From Rhodospirillaceae bacterium (lineage in GTDB: Bacteria; Pseudomonadota; Alphaproteobacteria; JAEULC01), in the NCBI GenBank assembly GCA_023266845.1, contig JAHFPH010000006.1, positions 1 to 46,472 of the forward strand: a stretch of 46,472 nt of DNA. The letters run 5' to 3'. The position numbers and the translations under genes are program-made. Below, piece after piece: positions 18,106 through 25,753 of this stretch (position 1 is its first letter; each line of letters opens with the position of its first letter). The notes below the pieces were generated by a model. It was given only the letters and a program-made list of their open reading frames with translations, was not told the origin of the DNA and did no database searches.

Positions 18106-19371
18106 ATGATGAAACGCATCTCGCGCAGATCGTTCACGGCTATGGCCAGCGCTGCCGGCGCTGTCCTGGCCATGCCAAACCTGGCCTTCGGCGCGCAGGC
18201 GCGCGTGGCGGTGGTGGGGGGCGGCTTCGGCGGCGCCGCGGCGGCGCGTTATCTGAAACGTTTGGATAAGCAATTGGCTGTCACGCTGGTCGAGGCGAGT
18301 CGAAAATTCGTTACCTGCCCGTTCTCGAACCTGGTGCTTGGCGGACTGCGCCCGATCGAAGAAATCACCCATGGATATGAGGGGTTGGCAAAGGATGGCG
18401 TGCGCGTGATTCACGCGACGGTGCAAGGCATCGACACGGGCGCCAAGCGTCTGTCGCTGTCCAGCGGCTCACTCCTGCCCTATGACAAGCTTGTATTGTC
18501 GCCGGGCATCGATCTGAATTTCGGCGCCCTTCCCGGGTACGACCGAACGGCGGCCGAGAAAATGCCCCACGCCTGGAAAGCCGGCGCGCAGACGTTGCTG
18601 TTGAAGCGACAGCTCGAAGCGATGCCCAATGGCGGCACGGTGCTGATGGTCTGCCCGGACAATCCGTATCGCTGCCCGCCGGGACCGTATGAACGGGCCA
18701 GCATGATCGCGCATTTCCTCAAAACCCGGAAACCGCGGTCGAAGATCCTGATCCTCGATGCCAAGGAAAACTTTTCCAAGCAGGCGCTATTTCAGGAGGG
18801 CTGGCAAGCCAACTATCCTGGAATGATCGACTGGTTGCCTGGCAAGGCCGGCGGCAAGGTCGCCTCGGTGGACGCCAAAGCCATGACGGTAAAGACCGAG
18901 TTCGGCGAACAGAAAGGCGCCGTGATCAACGTCATTCCGCCGCAGATGGCTGGTGAAATCGCGCGCGCCGCCGGTTTTGCCAATGACACTGGTTGGTGCC
19001 CGGTGGATTTCGAGACGTTCCAATCGAAAATGAATCCCGACGCGTACGTAATTGGCGATGCTTCGATCGCGGGTCAGATGCCGAAATCGGGCTTCTCGGC
19101 CAACAGCCAGGCCAAGGTGGCGGCGTTGGCAATTATCGCCGTGCTCAATAGCCGAAAGCCAGCCTCGCCCGCCCTCGCCAATACCTGTTATAGCCTGGTC
19201 GCGCCGAACTATGGCATTTCGGTTGCTAACGTCTATCGCGTGACCGACAAGGGGCTGGTAAGCGTCGAAGGCGGAGTAAGCCCGACGGGCGCGCCGCCCG
19301 ATTTCCGCAATCGCGAAGCGATTTTCGCCGAAGGCTGGTACGCCTCGATCACACGGGACATGTTCGGCTGA
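18106..19371 (+). CDS. fccB: Sulfide dehydrogenase (flavocytochrome c), flavoprotein subunit
   Basis: The 421-residue protein has a twin-arginine signal (RRSFTAM) and the FAD-binding GGGFGGAAAARYL. C71 in FVTCPFSN corresponds to the Cys that carries covalent FAD in FCSD. The redox-active pair is present as C183 in LMVCPDNPYRC and the Cys of ANTCYSLVAP, and a C-terminal FCSD flavin-binding region follows. It oxidises sulfide to sulfur or polysulfide in the periplasm and passes electrons to the cytochrome. With soeABC upstream, the operon pairs sulfide with sulfite oxidation; no sox or dsr genes are visible in the window. Confidence 0.9.
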   Translation: MMKRISRRSFTAMASAAGAVLAMPNLAFGAQARVAVVGGGFGGAAAARYLKRLDKQLAVTLVEASRKFVTCPFSNLVLGGLRPIEEITHGYEGLAKDGVRVIHATVQGIDTGAKRLSLSSGSLLPYDKLVLSPGIDLNFGALPGYDRTAAEKMPHAWKAGAQTLLLKRQLEAMPNGGTVLMVCPDNPYRCPPGPYERASMIAHFLKTRKPRSKILILDAKENFSKQALFQEGWQANYPGMIDWLPGKAGGKVASVDAKAMTVKTEFGEQKGAVINVIPPQMAGEIARAAGFANDTGWCPVDFETFQSKMNPDAYVIGDASIAGQMPKSGFSANSQAKVAALAIIAVLNSRKPASPALANTCYSLVAPNYGISVANVYRVTDKGLVSVEGGVSPTGAPPDFRNREAIFAEGWYASITRDMFG

Positions 19372-19391
19372 ATGGGCCCGCGTAGAGCGTA

Positions 19392-19913
19392 TCAAGAAGC
19401 GCTTTGCCGCCCGATCTCGCTGCCGGGTTTTTTGCCGGCGCAGTTTTCGCATAGCCCGTGCACTTCTACCGTTTGCTGTCCGATCTGAAAGCCACGCTGC
19501 TGCGCCTGGCGACGGATGGCATGGCTGATCCCATCGTCGTCCAATTCGGTTACCGTTCGGCAATCGCGGCAAATGAGGTACTGGCCGGTATGCGGGTTGA
19601 TCGGATCGATGCATCCGACGAAGGCATTCAGCGATTCGATTCGGTGGATCAGCCTTTGCTCGATTAAAAAATCAAGCGCGCGATAAACCGTCGGCGGCGC
19701 TGCCGTGCGTCCATCTTCGCTGCGCAACCAGTCCAGGATTTCATAAGCCCCAACCGGCCCGTGCGAGCGCCAAACCAACTCCAGCACGCGTCGGCGAAGC
19801 ACTGTCAACCGCGCCCCGCGGCGTTGGCACAGCTCGGTCGCCACCGCCAGCGCGTTATCGACACAATGGCGATGATCGTGGTCGGCCTCGAGCAGCGCGG
19901 GCGATTTTGCCAT
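19392..19913 (-). CDS. zur: Fur-family transcriptional regulator, probably Zur
   Basis: The 173-residue protein has a winged-helix N-terminus (LTVLRRRVLELVWRSHGPVGAYEILDWL, PPTVYRALDFLIEQRLIHRIES) and a metal-binding C-terminus with YLICRDCRTVTEL and GLCENCAGK, two CxxC pairs that make the structural zinc site. The N-terminal HDHRHC is the kind of His-rich start common in Zur. It is divergent from hisI, and the shared 91-base gap holds a palindrome that fits a Zur box. Fur and PerR are alternatives, but the operator sequence favours Zur. Confidence 0.82.
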   Translation of the reverse strand: MAKSPALLEADHDHRHCVDNALAVATELCQRRGARLTVLRRRVLELVWRSHGPVGAYEILDWLRSEDGRTAAPPTVYRALDFLIEQRLIHRIESLNAFVGCIDPINPHTGQYLICRDCRTVTELDDDGISHAIRRQAQQRGFQIGQQTVEVHGLCENCAGKKPGSEIGRQSAS

Positions 19914-19935
19914 ACAGCCTCTGGCTCTAGTCCTG

Positions 19936-19948
19936 GATATAGTATAAC
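19936..19948. promoter_or_regulatory. Candidate Zur box between zur and hisI
   Basis: GATATAGTATAAC differs at one position from the GTTATAnTATAAC palindrome of proteobacterial Zur operators. It lies 22 bases upstream of zur and 56 bases upstream of hisI, so bound repressor could control both. It can also be read as an AT-rich -10 region, which would be consistent with repression by overlap. Confidence 0.6.
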
Positions 19949-20004
19949 ACAGCGCCCGCAAAGGCGGAGCCGCGCTTCGCACGCGTGGCGCTGAGGAGAC
20001 CTTC

Positions 20005-20427
20005 ATGCAGCCGGTGCAATCCCTATCCCCCCCTCTACCGGAAGCGGCGGTTACCCAAGTGCTCACCGCGCTCGTATTCGACGACGCCGGGTTGGTGCCC
20101 GCCATCGCCCAGCAGCACGACACGGGCGAGGTCTTGATGATGGCGTGGATGAACCGGGAATCGGTCGGAGAAACGCTGCGCACGGGCCGCGTTTGCTATT
20201 GGTCCCGGTCGCGCGGCGCGTTGTGGCGCAAGGGCGAGAGTTCCGGCAACACGCAACGGCTGGTCGATTTCATGGTGGACTGCGACGGCGACACAATTCT
20301 GTTGAAAGTCGACCAGAAAGGCGTGGCTTGCCACACCGGCCGGCGAACTTGCTTTTTCCGGGCTCCGCGACAAAGCGGGCTGAAGGAAATGCTTCCGCGC
20401 TCCGCAGCGACAACGCAAAAAGGCTAA
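20005..20427 (+). CDS. hisI: Phosphoribosyl-AMP cyclohydrolase
   Basis: The 140-residue enzyme carries the HisI core: [35 protein letters not shown], the Mg site VDCDGD and the zinc-ligand Cys residues in DCDGD, VACHTG and RTCFF. It opens the purine ring of phosphoribosyl-AMP in the third step of histidine synthesis and needs zinc. The start at 20005 follows GAGGAGA. The divergent Zur-like regulator and Zur-box candidate suggest zinc-responsive expression, as known for hisI paralogues in Zur regulons. Whether another hisI exists elsewhere in the genome cannot be seen here. Confidence 0.93.
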   Translation: MQPVQSLSPPLPEAAVTQVLTALVFDDAGLVPAIAQQHDTGEVLMMAWMNRESVGETLRTGRVCYWSRSRGALWRKGESSGNTQRLVDFMVDCDGDTILLKVDQKGVACHTGRRTCFFRAPRQSGLKEMLPRSAATTQKG

Positions 20428-20432
20428 GCGTT

Positions 20433-20876
20433 TTGCACCTTACAAAGCTTCATCTTGCCATTCTTGGCCTGCTTGCCTTCGGATTCGGCAATGCCCGGGG
20501 TGAAGAATTTCAGCTGGACAGCAAGCCGACCTATGATGATCGGCGTCCTGTGAATACGGGCGAGTTCCTGAAGCGCTGCAAGCTGGAACCGTTCTACTGC
20601 GATGAACAATTCAACGCCTATATCCAACGCTATGCCGCGGTGCGCGTGGAGGAGTTGGCGCGACAGGAACCCTACCAAAAATTACGCGAGCGTTTGCGCG
20701 ACCCCAATGCGTTCGACGGCATTTGTTTGCCGCGTGAGCGCCTGCTGCGGGACGATTTCATGACCGAGATTTCGCGTCGCTTTCGCGGCTGGACCGAGGC
20801 GCATACCGAGATGCATGCCGAACGCATCCCGGTAGGGGTAAAAGCAGCGATGCAGGCGCTGTATCCCTGCCCTTAA
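20433..20876 (+). CDS. Exported protein, Rap1a/Tai-like
   Basis: From a TTG at 20433 the 147-residue product has a signal peptide (LAILGLLAFGFGNARG) followed by a helical domain with four Cys: FLKRCKLEPFYC, GICLPRE and LYPCP at the C-terminus. The Cys spacing, the central CLP and the final YPC resemble the Rap1a/Tai immunity fold, which in many bacteria occurs in small periplasmic proteins unrelated to toxin immunity. It starts six bases after hisI and may be cotranscribed. I saw no effector partner gene nearby. The start codon is uncertain. Confidence 0.5.
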   Translation: MHLTKLHLAILGLLAFGFGNARGEEFQLDSKPTYDDRRPVNTGEFLKRCKLEPFYCDEQFNAYIQRYAAVRVEELARQEPYQKLRERLRDPNAFDGICLPRERLLRDDFMTEISRRFRGWTEAHTEMHAERIPVGVKAAMQALYPCP

Positions 20877-20882
20877 AGCCGC

Positions 20883-21644
20883 TCAATCCGCTAGCATTCT
20901 ATTGATAAACTCATCAGGGTTCTTGATGAATTCACGCATAAGCAAGTAGTGGTTTGTTTCGCGAAAACTGGCCTTTTTAAGCTGCCCATCGTCTTCTATC
21001 CTGAACAACTCGGCATTCGGATAAGCCATCAACAGCGGCGAGTGGGTTGCTAGGATCACCTGACAATTTTTGGATTCAAGAGTCTTGAGCACCCGAAGAA
21101 AAATTAGTTGCCGGCTGGGCGATAGCGCGGCTTCAGGTTCGTCCAAGATGTAAATAGCATCACGGCCAAATCGGTTCTGGAACAGCGCTAGGAATGCCTC
21201 GCCGTGAGATTGCTTATGAAGAGACTTTCCTCCATAGGGCTGATGTGCTGCTGGATGATCGTGTGCGAGTTCGTCAATATAAGTGGCCAGATTGAAAAAA
21301 CTCTCCGCTCTCATGAAGAAACCGCGGCTGATCTTGGGAAGCCAGGAAAAGCCCAAATACGGCGCCAGCGGCGATTTGCGCTCGTTGCCAAACCTGTGAT
21401 CGGCGCTGCCGCCACTAAGATTGAATCCGCATCCCGTAGCGATTGCCTCAAGCAGTGTACTCTTGCCGGCGCCGTTTTCACCAACAATGATCGTAACCGG
21501 CCTCGAGAACGAGATATCGAGGTTTCTCCGTTTGAGAAGGGGCATGGAGAATGGATAAGGTATGCTTTTCTCGGCAACACCATTGCGAAAAAACACGCGC
21601 TTAAGAAACGGCGCTTTGAGCACGAGCTTGCCACGGCCTTGCAT
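20883..21644 (-). CDS. COG3910-type predicted ATPase
   Basis: The 253-residue ATPase has a complete ABC/AAA-like site: Walker A GENGAGKST, a signature-like SHGEAFL, Walker B IYILDEPEAALS and the switch His in ATHSPLLM. There is no membrane, TOPRIM or HNH domain, so it is not an OLD nuclease or a transporter. Proteins of this type are widespread and poorly characterised, and related ATPases appear in some defence modules. A 76-residue protein is encoded ten bases upstream on the same strand. Base composition across this and the next two genes is visibly lower in GC than the flanks, which fits acquisition by transfer. Confidence 0.8.
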   Translation of the reverse strand: MQGRGKLVLKAPFLKRVFFRNGVAEKSIPYPFSMPLLKRRNLDISFSRPVTIIVGENGAGKSTLLEAIATGCGFNLSGGSADHRFGNERKSPLAPYLGFSWLPKISRGFFMRAESFFNLATYIDELAHDHPAAHQPYGGKSLHKQSHGEAFLALFQNRFGRDAIYILDEPEAALSPSRQLIFLRVLKTLESKNCQVILATHSPLLMAYPNAELFRIEDDGQLKKASFRETNHYLLMREFIKNPDEFINRMLAD

Positions 21645-21654
21645 ACGCTTTGAA

Positions 21655-21885
21655 CTATGATGGGATTAATGCCTTCCTCGTTCCGGAAAGGGAAATGAGT
21701 ATATTTTCCCCAAGCATTCGTGCCGCGTCAGCAAACGGCATTGCCTTCAGTTGCGACAGATGAACTTCGGTAAGAAGAACCGTATCGACTTGCTGCCCAT
21801 GTTCGAACATTAAATGATCTATAATAAGCAACTGCTTAGCAGGGTCAAAGTGAATCAACAGGTCGTTTTCTGAGATTGTTGCCAT
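21655..21885 (-). CDS. Small unrecognised protein paired with the ATPase
   Basis: The 76-residue product (MATISENDLLIHFDPAKQ start) is mixed hydrophobic and acidic with no signal peptide, membrane segment or Cys. I do not recognise a family. It lies directly upstream of the ATPase on the same strand with a ten-base gap, so the two probably form one unit. The segment LIHFDPAKQLLIIDHLMF followed by VLLTEVHLSQLKAM suggests an alpha/beta fold. Confidence 0.55.
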   Translation of the reverse strand: MATISENDLLIHFDPAKQLLIIDHLMFEHGQQVDTVLLTEVHLSQLKAMPFADAARMLGENILISLSGTRKALIPS

Positions 21886-21968
21886 GGCGGATCCCCAACA
21901 TTTGACGCAATGAACAGCCGCATCAGAATATCAGGAATTCCAATTGCAAAAGATTTTTTTGTAAAGGA

Positions 21969-22631
21969 TCAATTGTCCCATATCGGCAACGGCGTTCTTA
22001 CTGGTAGTCCGGATTGTAAACACTCGGCATACCGCGCCGATGCCCCTTCATGACATATCGCGCCCGCACGCTTGCCGCGGATTCGCGAAATACCATTGCA
22101 TGTATCAGTGTCGACCGCATACAGACGCTCGCATTGTCCCTTATCATTTGAGTCTTCGGTCTGACTTGGCGTACCGTCTTGAGTGGCTATTCCTGTGGCA
22201 GCTTTTGAATCTTGCTGGACCGATTGCTCGCTAAGAGCCGCGTCAAGCTCGCTAGGCGTAGGCAAACGCCCCAAGCGATTGTGAAAGGACTGCAGAATTG
22301 CGCCCAATGCCGCGGCCGCACCGGCGCCCAACATCCGCAATCCGTTAATTCCTGCTTGCCCCAGTCGTAGTGCGATCGGCGCGGCACCCACCCAAGCCAA
22401 CTGTATAGTGCGGCCATCGGGGTGCAGATGCAGGCTGGGTAGATTCTCATCTTGTTCGGTTCCCCATTTTGGCCGATTTCGGTCAATCGAACTTCCAGAA
22501 CTGCCAAACGGCCTTGCGGCAAGAATTTGCATGATTCTGTCAGTCCGTGCCGAATCCGTGCGCGGCTCCTGGGACCACGCAGGTACTTGATCGTCGGGCA
22601 TGAATTGATCTGAGTACGGCAAAAAAGACAT
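21969..22631 (-). CDS. Unrecognised protein with C-terminal Cys motif
   Basis: The 220-residue protein has a polar N-terminus, a central hydrophobic Gly/Ala stretch (residues about 85-115), a Ser/Thr/Gln-rich linker and a C-terminal block with four Cys: CERLYAVDTDTCN, AICHEGASARYAECL, ending PLPIWDN. I have seen similar C-terminal Cys blocks in uncharacterised alphaproteobacterial proteins of accessory regions but cannot name a function. The central hydrophobic region could insert in a membrane. It stands between the ATPase pair and the GST gene in the lower-GC segment, 83 bases upstream of the 76-residue gene. Confidence 0.55.
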   Translation of the reverse strand: MSFLPYSDQFMPDDQVPAWSQEPRTDSARTDRIMQILAARPFGSSGSSIDRNRPKWGTEQDENLPSLHLHPDGRTIQLAWVGAAPIALRLGQAGINGLRMLGAGAAAALGAILQSFHNRLGRLPTPSELDAALSEQSVQQDSKAATGIATQDGTPSQTEDSNDKGQCERLYAVDTDTCNGISRIRGKRAGAICHEGASARYAECLQSGLPVRTPLPIWDN

Positions 22632-22742
22632 TGCGCGCGCGCTCCCTATGATGTTGTTTGCCTATCGATAGGCCGGTAGAAGTACGTAAATTCAATGCGC
22701 TAACGGCTAAATGTCAGTGCGCTAAGATAATAAGAACCAAAC

Positions 22743-22785
22743 ATAAAAAGGGCCGCGCGTACCGCCTACGCGGCACGCGAAGCCC
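22743..22785 (-). terminator. Intrinsic terminator of the GST gene
   Basis: The arms 22750-22765 and 22770-22785 pair over 16 positions with three mismatches around a four-base loop. On the minus strand the hairpin is followed by five T residues (A run at 22745-22749). It lies 30 bases beyond the GST stop. Confidence 0.75.
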
Positions 22786-22814
22786 TCACGTGGATGGCGC
22801 CTCAGGCGCCTAAA

Positions 22815-23507
22815 TTAGCGTTTGGCATACTGCGCAGATCCGAACAAGACTTCCTTGGCCTTGTCGTCCATCGGTCCGGTGCGCCGCTTCTCGGCCAGGA
22901 GCTCCAGTCCCTTTTTCACCGCCGGCCGCGCGTCGATCGCATTGAACCAGCGTTTCAGATTGGGAAAATCTTCCAGTTTCTGGCCTTGGCGCTCATACGG
23001 CCTGATCCAAGGAAATACGGCCATATCGGCGATCGAATAGCCGCCGGCTAAAAAATCGGCCTCGCCCAGTCTGCGATCGACAACGCCATACAGTCGCTTC
23101 GCTTCGTTGGTGTAGCGATTGATCGCGTAATCCAACTTTTCCGGCGCGTATTGGCGAAAATGATGCGCCTGACCCAGCATCGGCCCGATGCCGCCCATCT
23201 GAAACATCAGCCACTGGATGACATCGTACCGACCGCGCAAATCCTTGGGCATAAATCGACCGCTGGTTTCGGCAAGATACATCAGGATGGCGCCCGACTC
23301 GAAAAGCGCCAGTGGCTTGCCTCCGGGCGCGTCGTGATCCACGATCGCCGGCATCTTGTTGTTGGGGCTGATCTTCAGGAAATCGGGCTTGAACTGGTCG
23401 CCGCGCTGGATATCGACGGGAATAACGCGATACGGCCGCCCGATCTCCGCGAGCATAATCGAGATCTTATAGGCGTTGGGCGTGGGCCAGACATACAGAT
23501 CGAGCAT
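22815..23507 (-). CDS. Glutathione S-transferase family protein
   Basis: This is a 230-residue GST with an N-terminal thioredoxin-like domain (LYVWPTPNAYKISIMLAEIG, the NKMPAIVD cis-Pro and ESGAILMYLAE) and a C-terminal all-helical domain with YSIADMAVFPWI. The TPNAYK start and the overall pattern resemble the Nu-class/YfcG-like enzymes, which act as disulfide-bond oxidoreductases with glutathione. I prefer the ATG at 23507, preceded by GAGG at proper spacing; the ATG at 23519 overlaps that site. It sits between the lower-GC cassette and the prophage remnant. Confidence 0.85.
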   Translation of the reverse strand: MLDLYVWPTPNAYKISIMLAEIGRPYRVIPVDIQRGDQFKPDFLKISPNNKMPAIVDHDAPGGKPLALFESGAILMYLAETSGRFMPKDLRGRYDVIQWLMFQMGGIGPMLGQAHHFRQYAPEKLDYAINRYTNEAKRLYGVVDRRLGEADFLAGGYSIADMAVFPWIRPYERQGQKLEDFPNLKRWFNAIDARPAVKKGLELLAEKRRTGPMDDKAKEVLFGSAQYAKR

Positions 23508-23583
23508 TGCGCGCCTCATACCAATGTACAGAGACGAAAGACGTTAGGCGCTCATCACGGCAGCGTCCAGGCCGCCATCCGTG

Positions 23584-23823
23584 TCAATGCCGCGCGCAGG
23601 AAATTGCTTCGGCGCGCAGCATCCAGTAGTCGGCTATTGCGACCCGGACTGCACTGCCGGCAGGCAGCCGCTCGACATCGGCCGCCAAACTGTCGCGAAA
23701 CCCCTGCTCATAGGGCCTAACTGCGGGGCAGAAACGGTCATCCGTGCCCTTTTCGCCGAACAAGGGGATTCCGCCGCATCCCGTTAGCAACAGCGCGCTA
23801 ACTGCGAGGATTGCGTATCGCAT
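23584..23823 (-). CDS. Small phage lysis-type lipoprotein
   Basis: This 79-residue lipoprotein has a lipobox LLTGC at residues 12-16. The C-terminal half (ERLPAGSAVRVAIADYWMLRAEA) resembles Rz1-like or accessory lysis proteins of alphaproteobacterial phages. Its start codon lies inside the broken terminase gene, as if a deletion had fused the end of the phage genome to terL. It has no obvious ribosome-binding site of its own, so expression is doubtful. Confidence 0.5.
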   Translation of the reverse strand: MRYAILAVSALLLTGCGGIPLFGEKGTDDRFCPAVRPYEQGFRDSLAADVERLPAGSAVRVAIADYWMLRAEAISCARH

Positions 23824-24295
23824 CGTCGATCACGAACAGTAGATTCTCGGCGTGGAATCCCTGCAACGCTTCGGACTGCCCAAGCCGGCTGGTGCGCGCA
23901 AAGGCCGTGCTACGCCATGGTAGGAACTCAACCCGGTCGGTTTTGATCGATATCTCTCCCGCAAGTTCGGGCAAACGGTCGGCCAGCGCGCCGCGCCATT
24001 TGGCGATCTCTCCCCATAGCAGATCGTTGAGCTGATGCGCCGTCGGTGCGGTTGCGGGGATTTTCGCGCCTTCCCGCGTCATACCGAACCAGAGCACCAG
24101 CCATGCTTCCAGCGCCGTCTTACCCACGCCGTGGCCGGAGCGAATGGCGATGCGTTTTTCGCCCCGAGCCACCAGAGCCAGGATTTCAGCCTGCCAAGGT
24201 TCGGGCGTTACGCCCAGCGCTTGGCGTACGAACGCACCGGGATCGTCGCCCCAGGCGATCAACGTACGCGCAATCTCATCGACCTCACCCCTCAC
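23798..24295 (-). pseudogene. Truncated phage terminase large subunit (ATPase N-terminus only)
   Basis: The product (about 165 residues from GTG 24295) has the TerL N-terminus, TPEPWQAEIL, Walker A SGHGVGKTA and the Walker B stretch LLFVIDDA, and then ends after seven unrelated residues. A complete TerL continues for another 250-350 residues with the ATPase coupling motif and the RNase H-like nuclease. The break falls exactly where the lipoprotein frame begins. The GTG overlaps the small-subunit gene by 11 bases. The prophage therefore cannot package DNA with this gene. Confidence 0.8.
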
Positions 24296-24563
24296 TTGAG
24301 GCCTTTGCGCCGCGTCTAGGACGAAGCTCGCGCAGGCGCGCAACCACCTGCCTCAACCCGTTATCGCCGGCCGAGGATGATTGCGCCGACGAAGGGCCGC
24401 GCACCCGATCCAGCAGCTCTTTCGCCGCCGACACCTGCGCCTGTTCGCTTTCCGCGTTCTCCATCAACCATGCCAAGCGTTGCAGCGCGCGAGCGCCGAA
24501 CTGCTCGGAAGGCGCATCACGTCGCTGGCGGCGGCTGCGTTTACAGGTTTCTTTACAGGCCAT
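24285..24563 (-). CDS. Phage terminase small subunit-like protein
   Basis: The 92-residue protein is basic and helical with EQFGARALQRLAWLMENAES and QVSAAKELLDRVRG, a layout common in small-terminase-type proteins of alphaproteobacterial prophages. It directly precedes and overlaps the TerL fragment, the usual position for TerS. The N-terminus CKETCKRSRRQRRD is strongly basic. Identification leans on position as much as sequence. Confidence 0.55.
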   Translation of the reverse strand: MACKETCKRSRRQRRDAPSEQFGARALQRLAWLMENAESEQAQVSAAKELLDRVRGPSSAQSSSAGDNGLRQVVARLRELRPRRGAKASSEG

Positions 24564-25038
24564 AGTGATCGGCCAGCACGTCCAGCCCGCGCCGCACGAT
24601 TTCCATTGCCACCGGGCCGCCCGCCGCGCGCTGCAGGCAGCACACCGCCACCACGTCGTTTGCCGCCACCCGGCCGATCGAGCCGATGGCGCGGCTCAAT
24701 CGCCTGCGCGCGTGTTCGCGGTCGGCCGCCGGGTCTGGCGCGCCGCCGCAGTCGATCAGATCGCGATAGCTGCCGATCATGCGCGGTTCTATGCGGGCGT
24801 AGTGCCAATCCCGTGCTAGCGCCTGCCCTGCCTGGTTCTGCCGGGCATCGATCAATCCGCGGCGCGCATAGCGGTCGAGCGGCGTTTGCGTCACCACGCG
24901 CTTCGCAATGGCGCGCTCGCCGTCGACATGTGTTTCTTCCTCCGCGAACTCGTCATGCGAAAGGCGATGCTGGGGAATCAACCGCCGCCTATCGCGCTTT
25001 CCGCCGAGGTGACGAGGCTCCACGTTTTCCTCCGTCAC
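24553..25038 (-). CDS. Phage-associated helical protein, DUF6456-like
   Basis: From GTG 25038 the product is about 161 residues. The part TPLDRYARRGLIDARQNQAGQALARDWHYARIEPRM resembles the helical C-terminal domain of DUF6456-type proteins of alphaproteobacteria, and the rest (IGRVAANDVVAVCC, AMEIVRRGLDVLADHYG) is helical. In this position, before the terminase genes, a late-gene regulator role is plausible but unproven. The start overlaps the upstream stop as GTGA and its own end overlaps the TerS start, so the set is a tight operon. Confidence 0.45.
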   Translation of the reverse strand: MTEENVEPRHLGGKRDRRRLIPQHRLSHDEFAEEETHVDGERAIAKRVVTQTPLDRYARRGLIDARQNQAGQALARDWHYARIEPRMIGSYRDLIDCGGAPDPAADREHARRRLSRAIGSIGRVAANDVVAVCCLQRAAGGPVAMEIVRRGLDVLADHYGL

Positions 25039-25625
25039 TCTGCCACCGTGGCGTCGGGATCGGGGCGCAGAAGGCCGGCCAGCGCACAACCCGCGCCCGA
25101 CGATGTTTCAGGACGCAAGGGCATCCCTCGATCCGGCGGTGAGCGCCGGGAGATCGCGCGTGCCTCGGCTCGCGTCACATCCCGGTGCCCTCCTCGTCTG
25201 CCCAGGAACCGGCCAAGCGCAGCGGATGCCTCGCTTGAAACCGTGACTTCGTATCCCCAGCGCGGCCCGTGCAAGCTCCAATCCGTCCGCGCGCCGGTTG
25301 CAACGATCACGACCCGCCGCGCCCCACCCGGCGCCGGCGTCGTCCATTCCACCTCGATCAATTTCCGCTGGCGCAAATGGCGGAAAACCGACGTCACATC
25401 CGCCTCGCGCAGAAGCCCGGCGCAGCGACAAAGCTCTCGGTTGCTTGGGCACGGCCTGCATTGTTCCGCAGCCGCCCGCAGTGCCGCAAACACGCGGCCG
25501 CGCGCTGTTTCCGCCGTTGCGGCAGTGTATTGGGCTTTGCGGTTATTTGATTTCGGGCGCCATTTCCTTGAATCTTCCGATACGTTCAATACATCGCCGG
25601 AAACATACAACATCCTTTTCCCCAT
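25035..25625 (-). CDS. Winged-helix-containing phage-type protein
   Basis: The 196-residue protein contains a probable winged helix at about residues 40-105 (ARGRVFAALRAAAEQ, PSNRELCRCAGL, VTSVFRHLRQRKLIEVEW). The C-terminal third is Arg/Ser/Pro-rich and looks disordered. It is the first gene leftward from the divergent operator region, the position of an early gene under CI-type control. DNA binding is likely from the fold; the target is unknown. An alternative start at residue 5 is possible. Confidence 0.5.
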   Translation of the reverse strand: MGKRMLYVSGDVLNVSEDSRKWRPKSNNRKAQYTAATAETARGRVFAALRAAAEQCRPCPSNRELCRCAGLLREADVTSVFRHLRQRKLIEVEWTTPAPGGARRVVIVATGARTDWSLHGPRWGYEVTVSSEASAALGRFLGRRGGHRDVTRAEARAISRRSPPDRGMPLRPETSSGAGCALAGLLRPDPDATVAE

Positions 25626-25661
25626 GGCGTCTATTCGGTCGTTACTCAGGCTTCCCGATAC

Positions 25662-25723
25662 ATTATTGCATAAACAATGATACTCTGAGATGCCAATCGA
25701 TGCAATACATTTTGCGTTGACAA
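25662..25723. promoter_or_regulatory. Divergent prophage operator/promoter region
   Basis: This AT-rich stretch lies between the leftward early gene and the repressor. It contains two copies of TTGC-N4-ACAA (25666-25677 and 25712-25723), the first within a longer inverted repeat (ATTATTG, six bases, CAATGAT). TTGACA at 25717 followed 17 bases later by a weak TAGTTT could be the repressor promoter, which would start transcription almost at the ATG. The two copies are candidate CI operators. Confidence 0.4.
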
Positions 25724-25753
25724 TTCACCGACCCGCTGGTAGTTTTGCAGGCG

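Noticed and set aside
17800-19371. Reading the cytochrome/flavoprotein pair as SoxEF
   Set aside because: No sox genes are present and the flavoprotein has the Cys pattern of FCSD in general, so the neutral fcc naming was kept.
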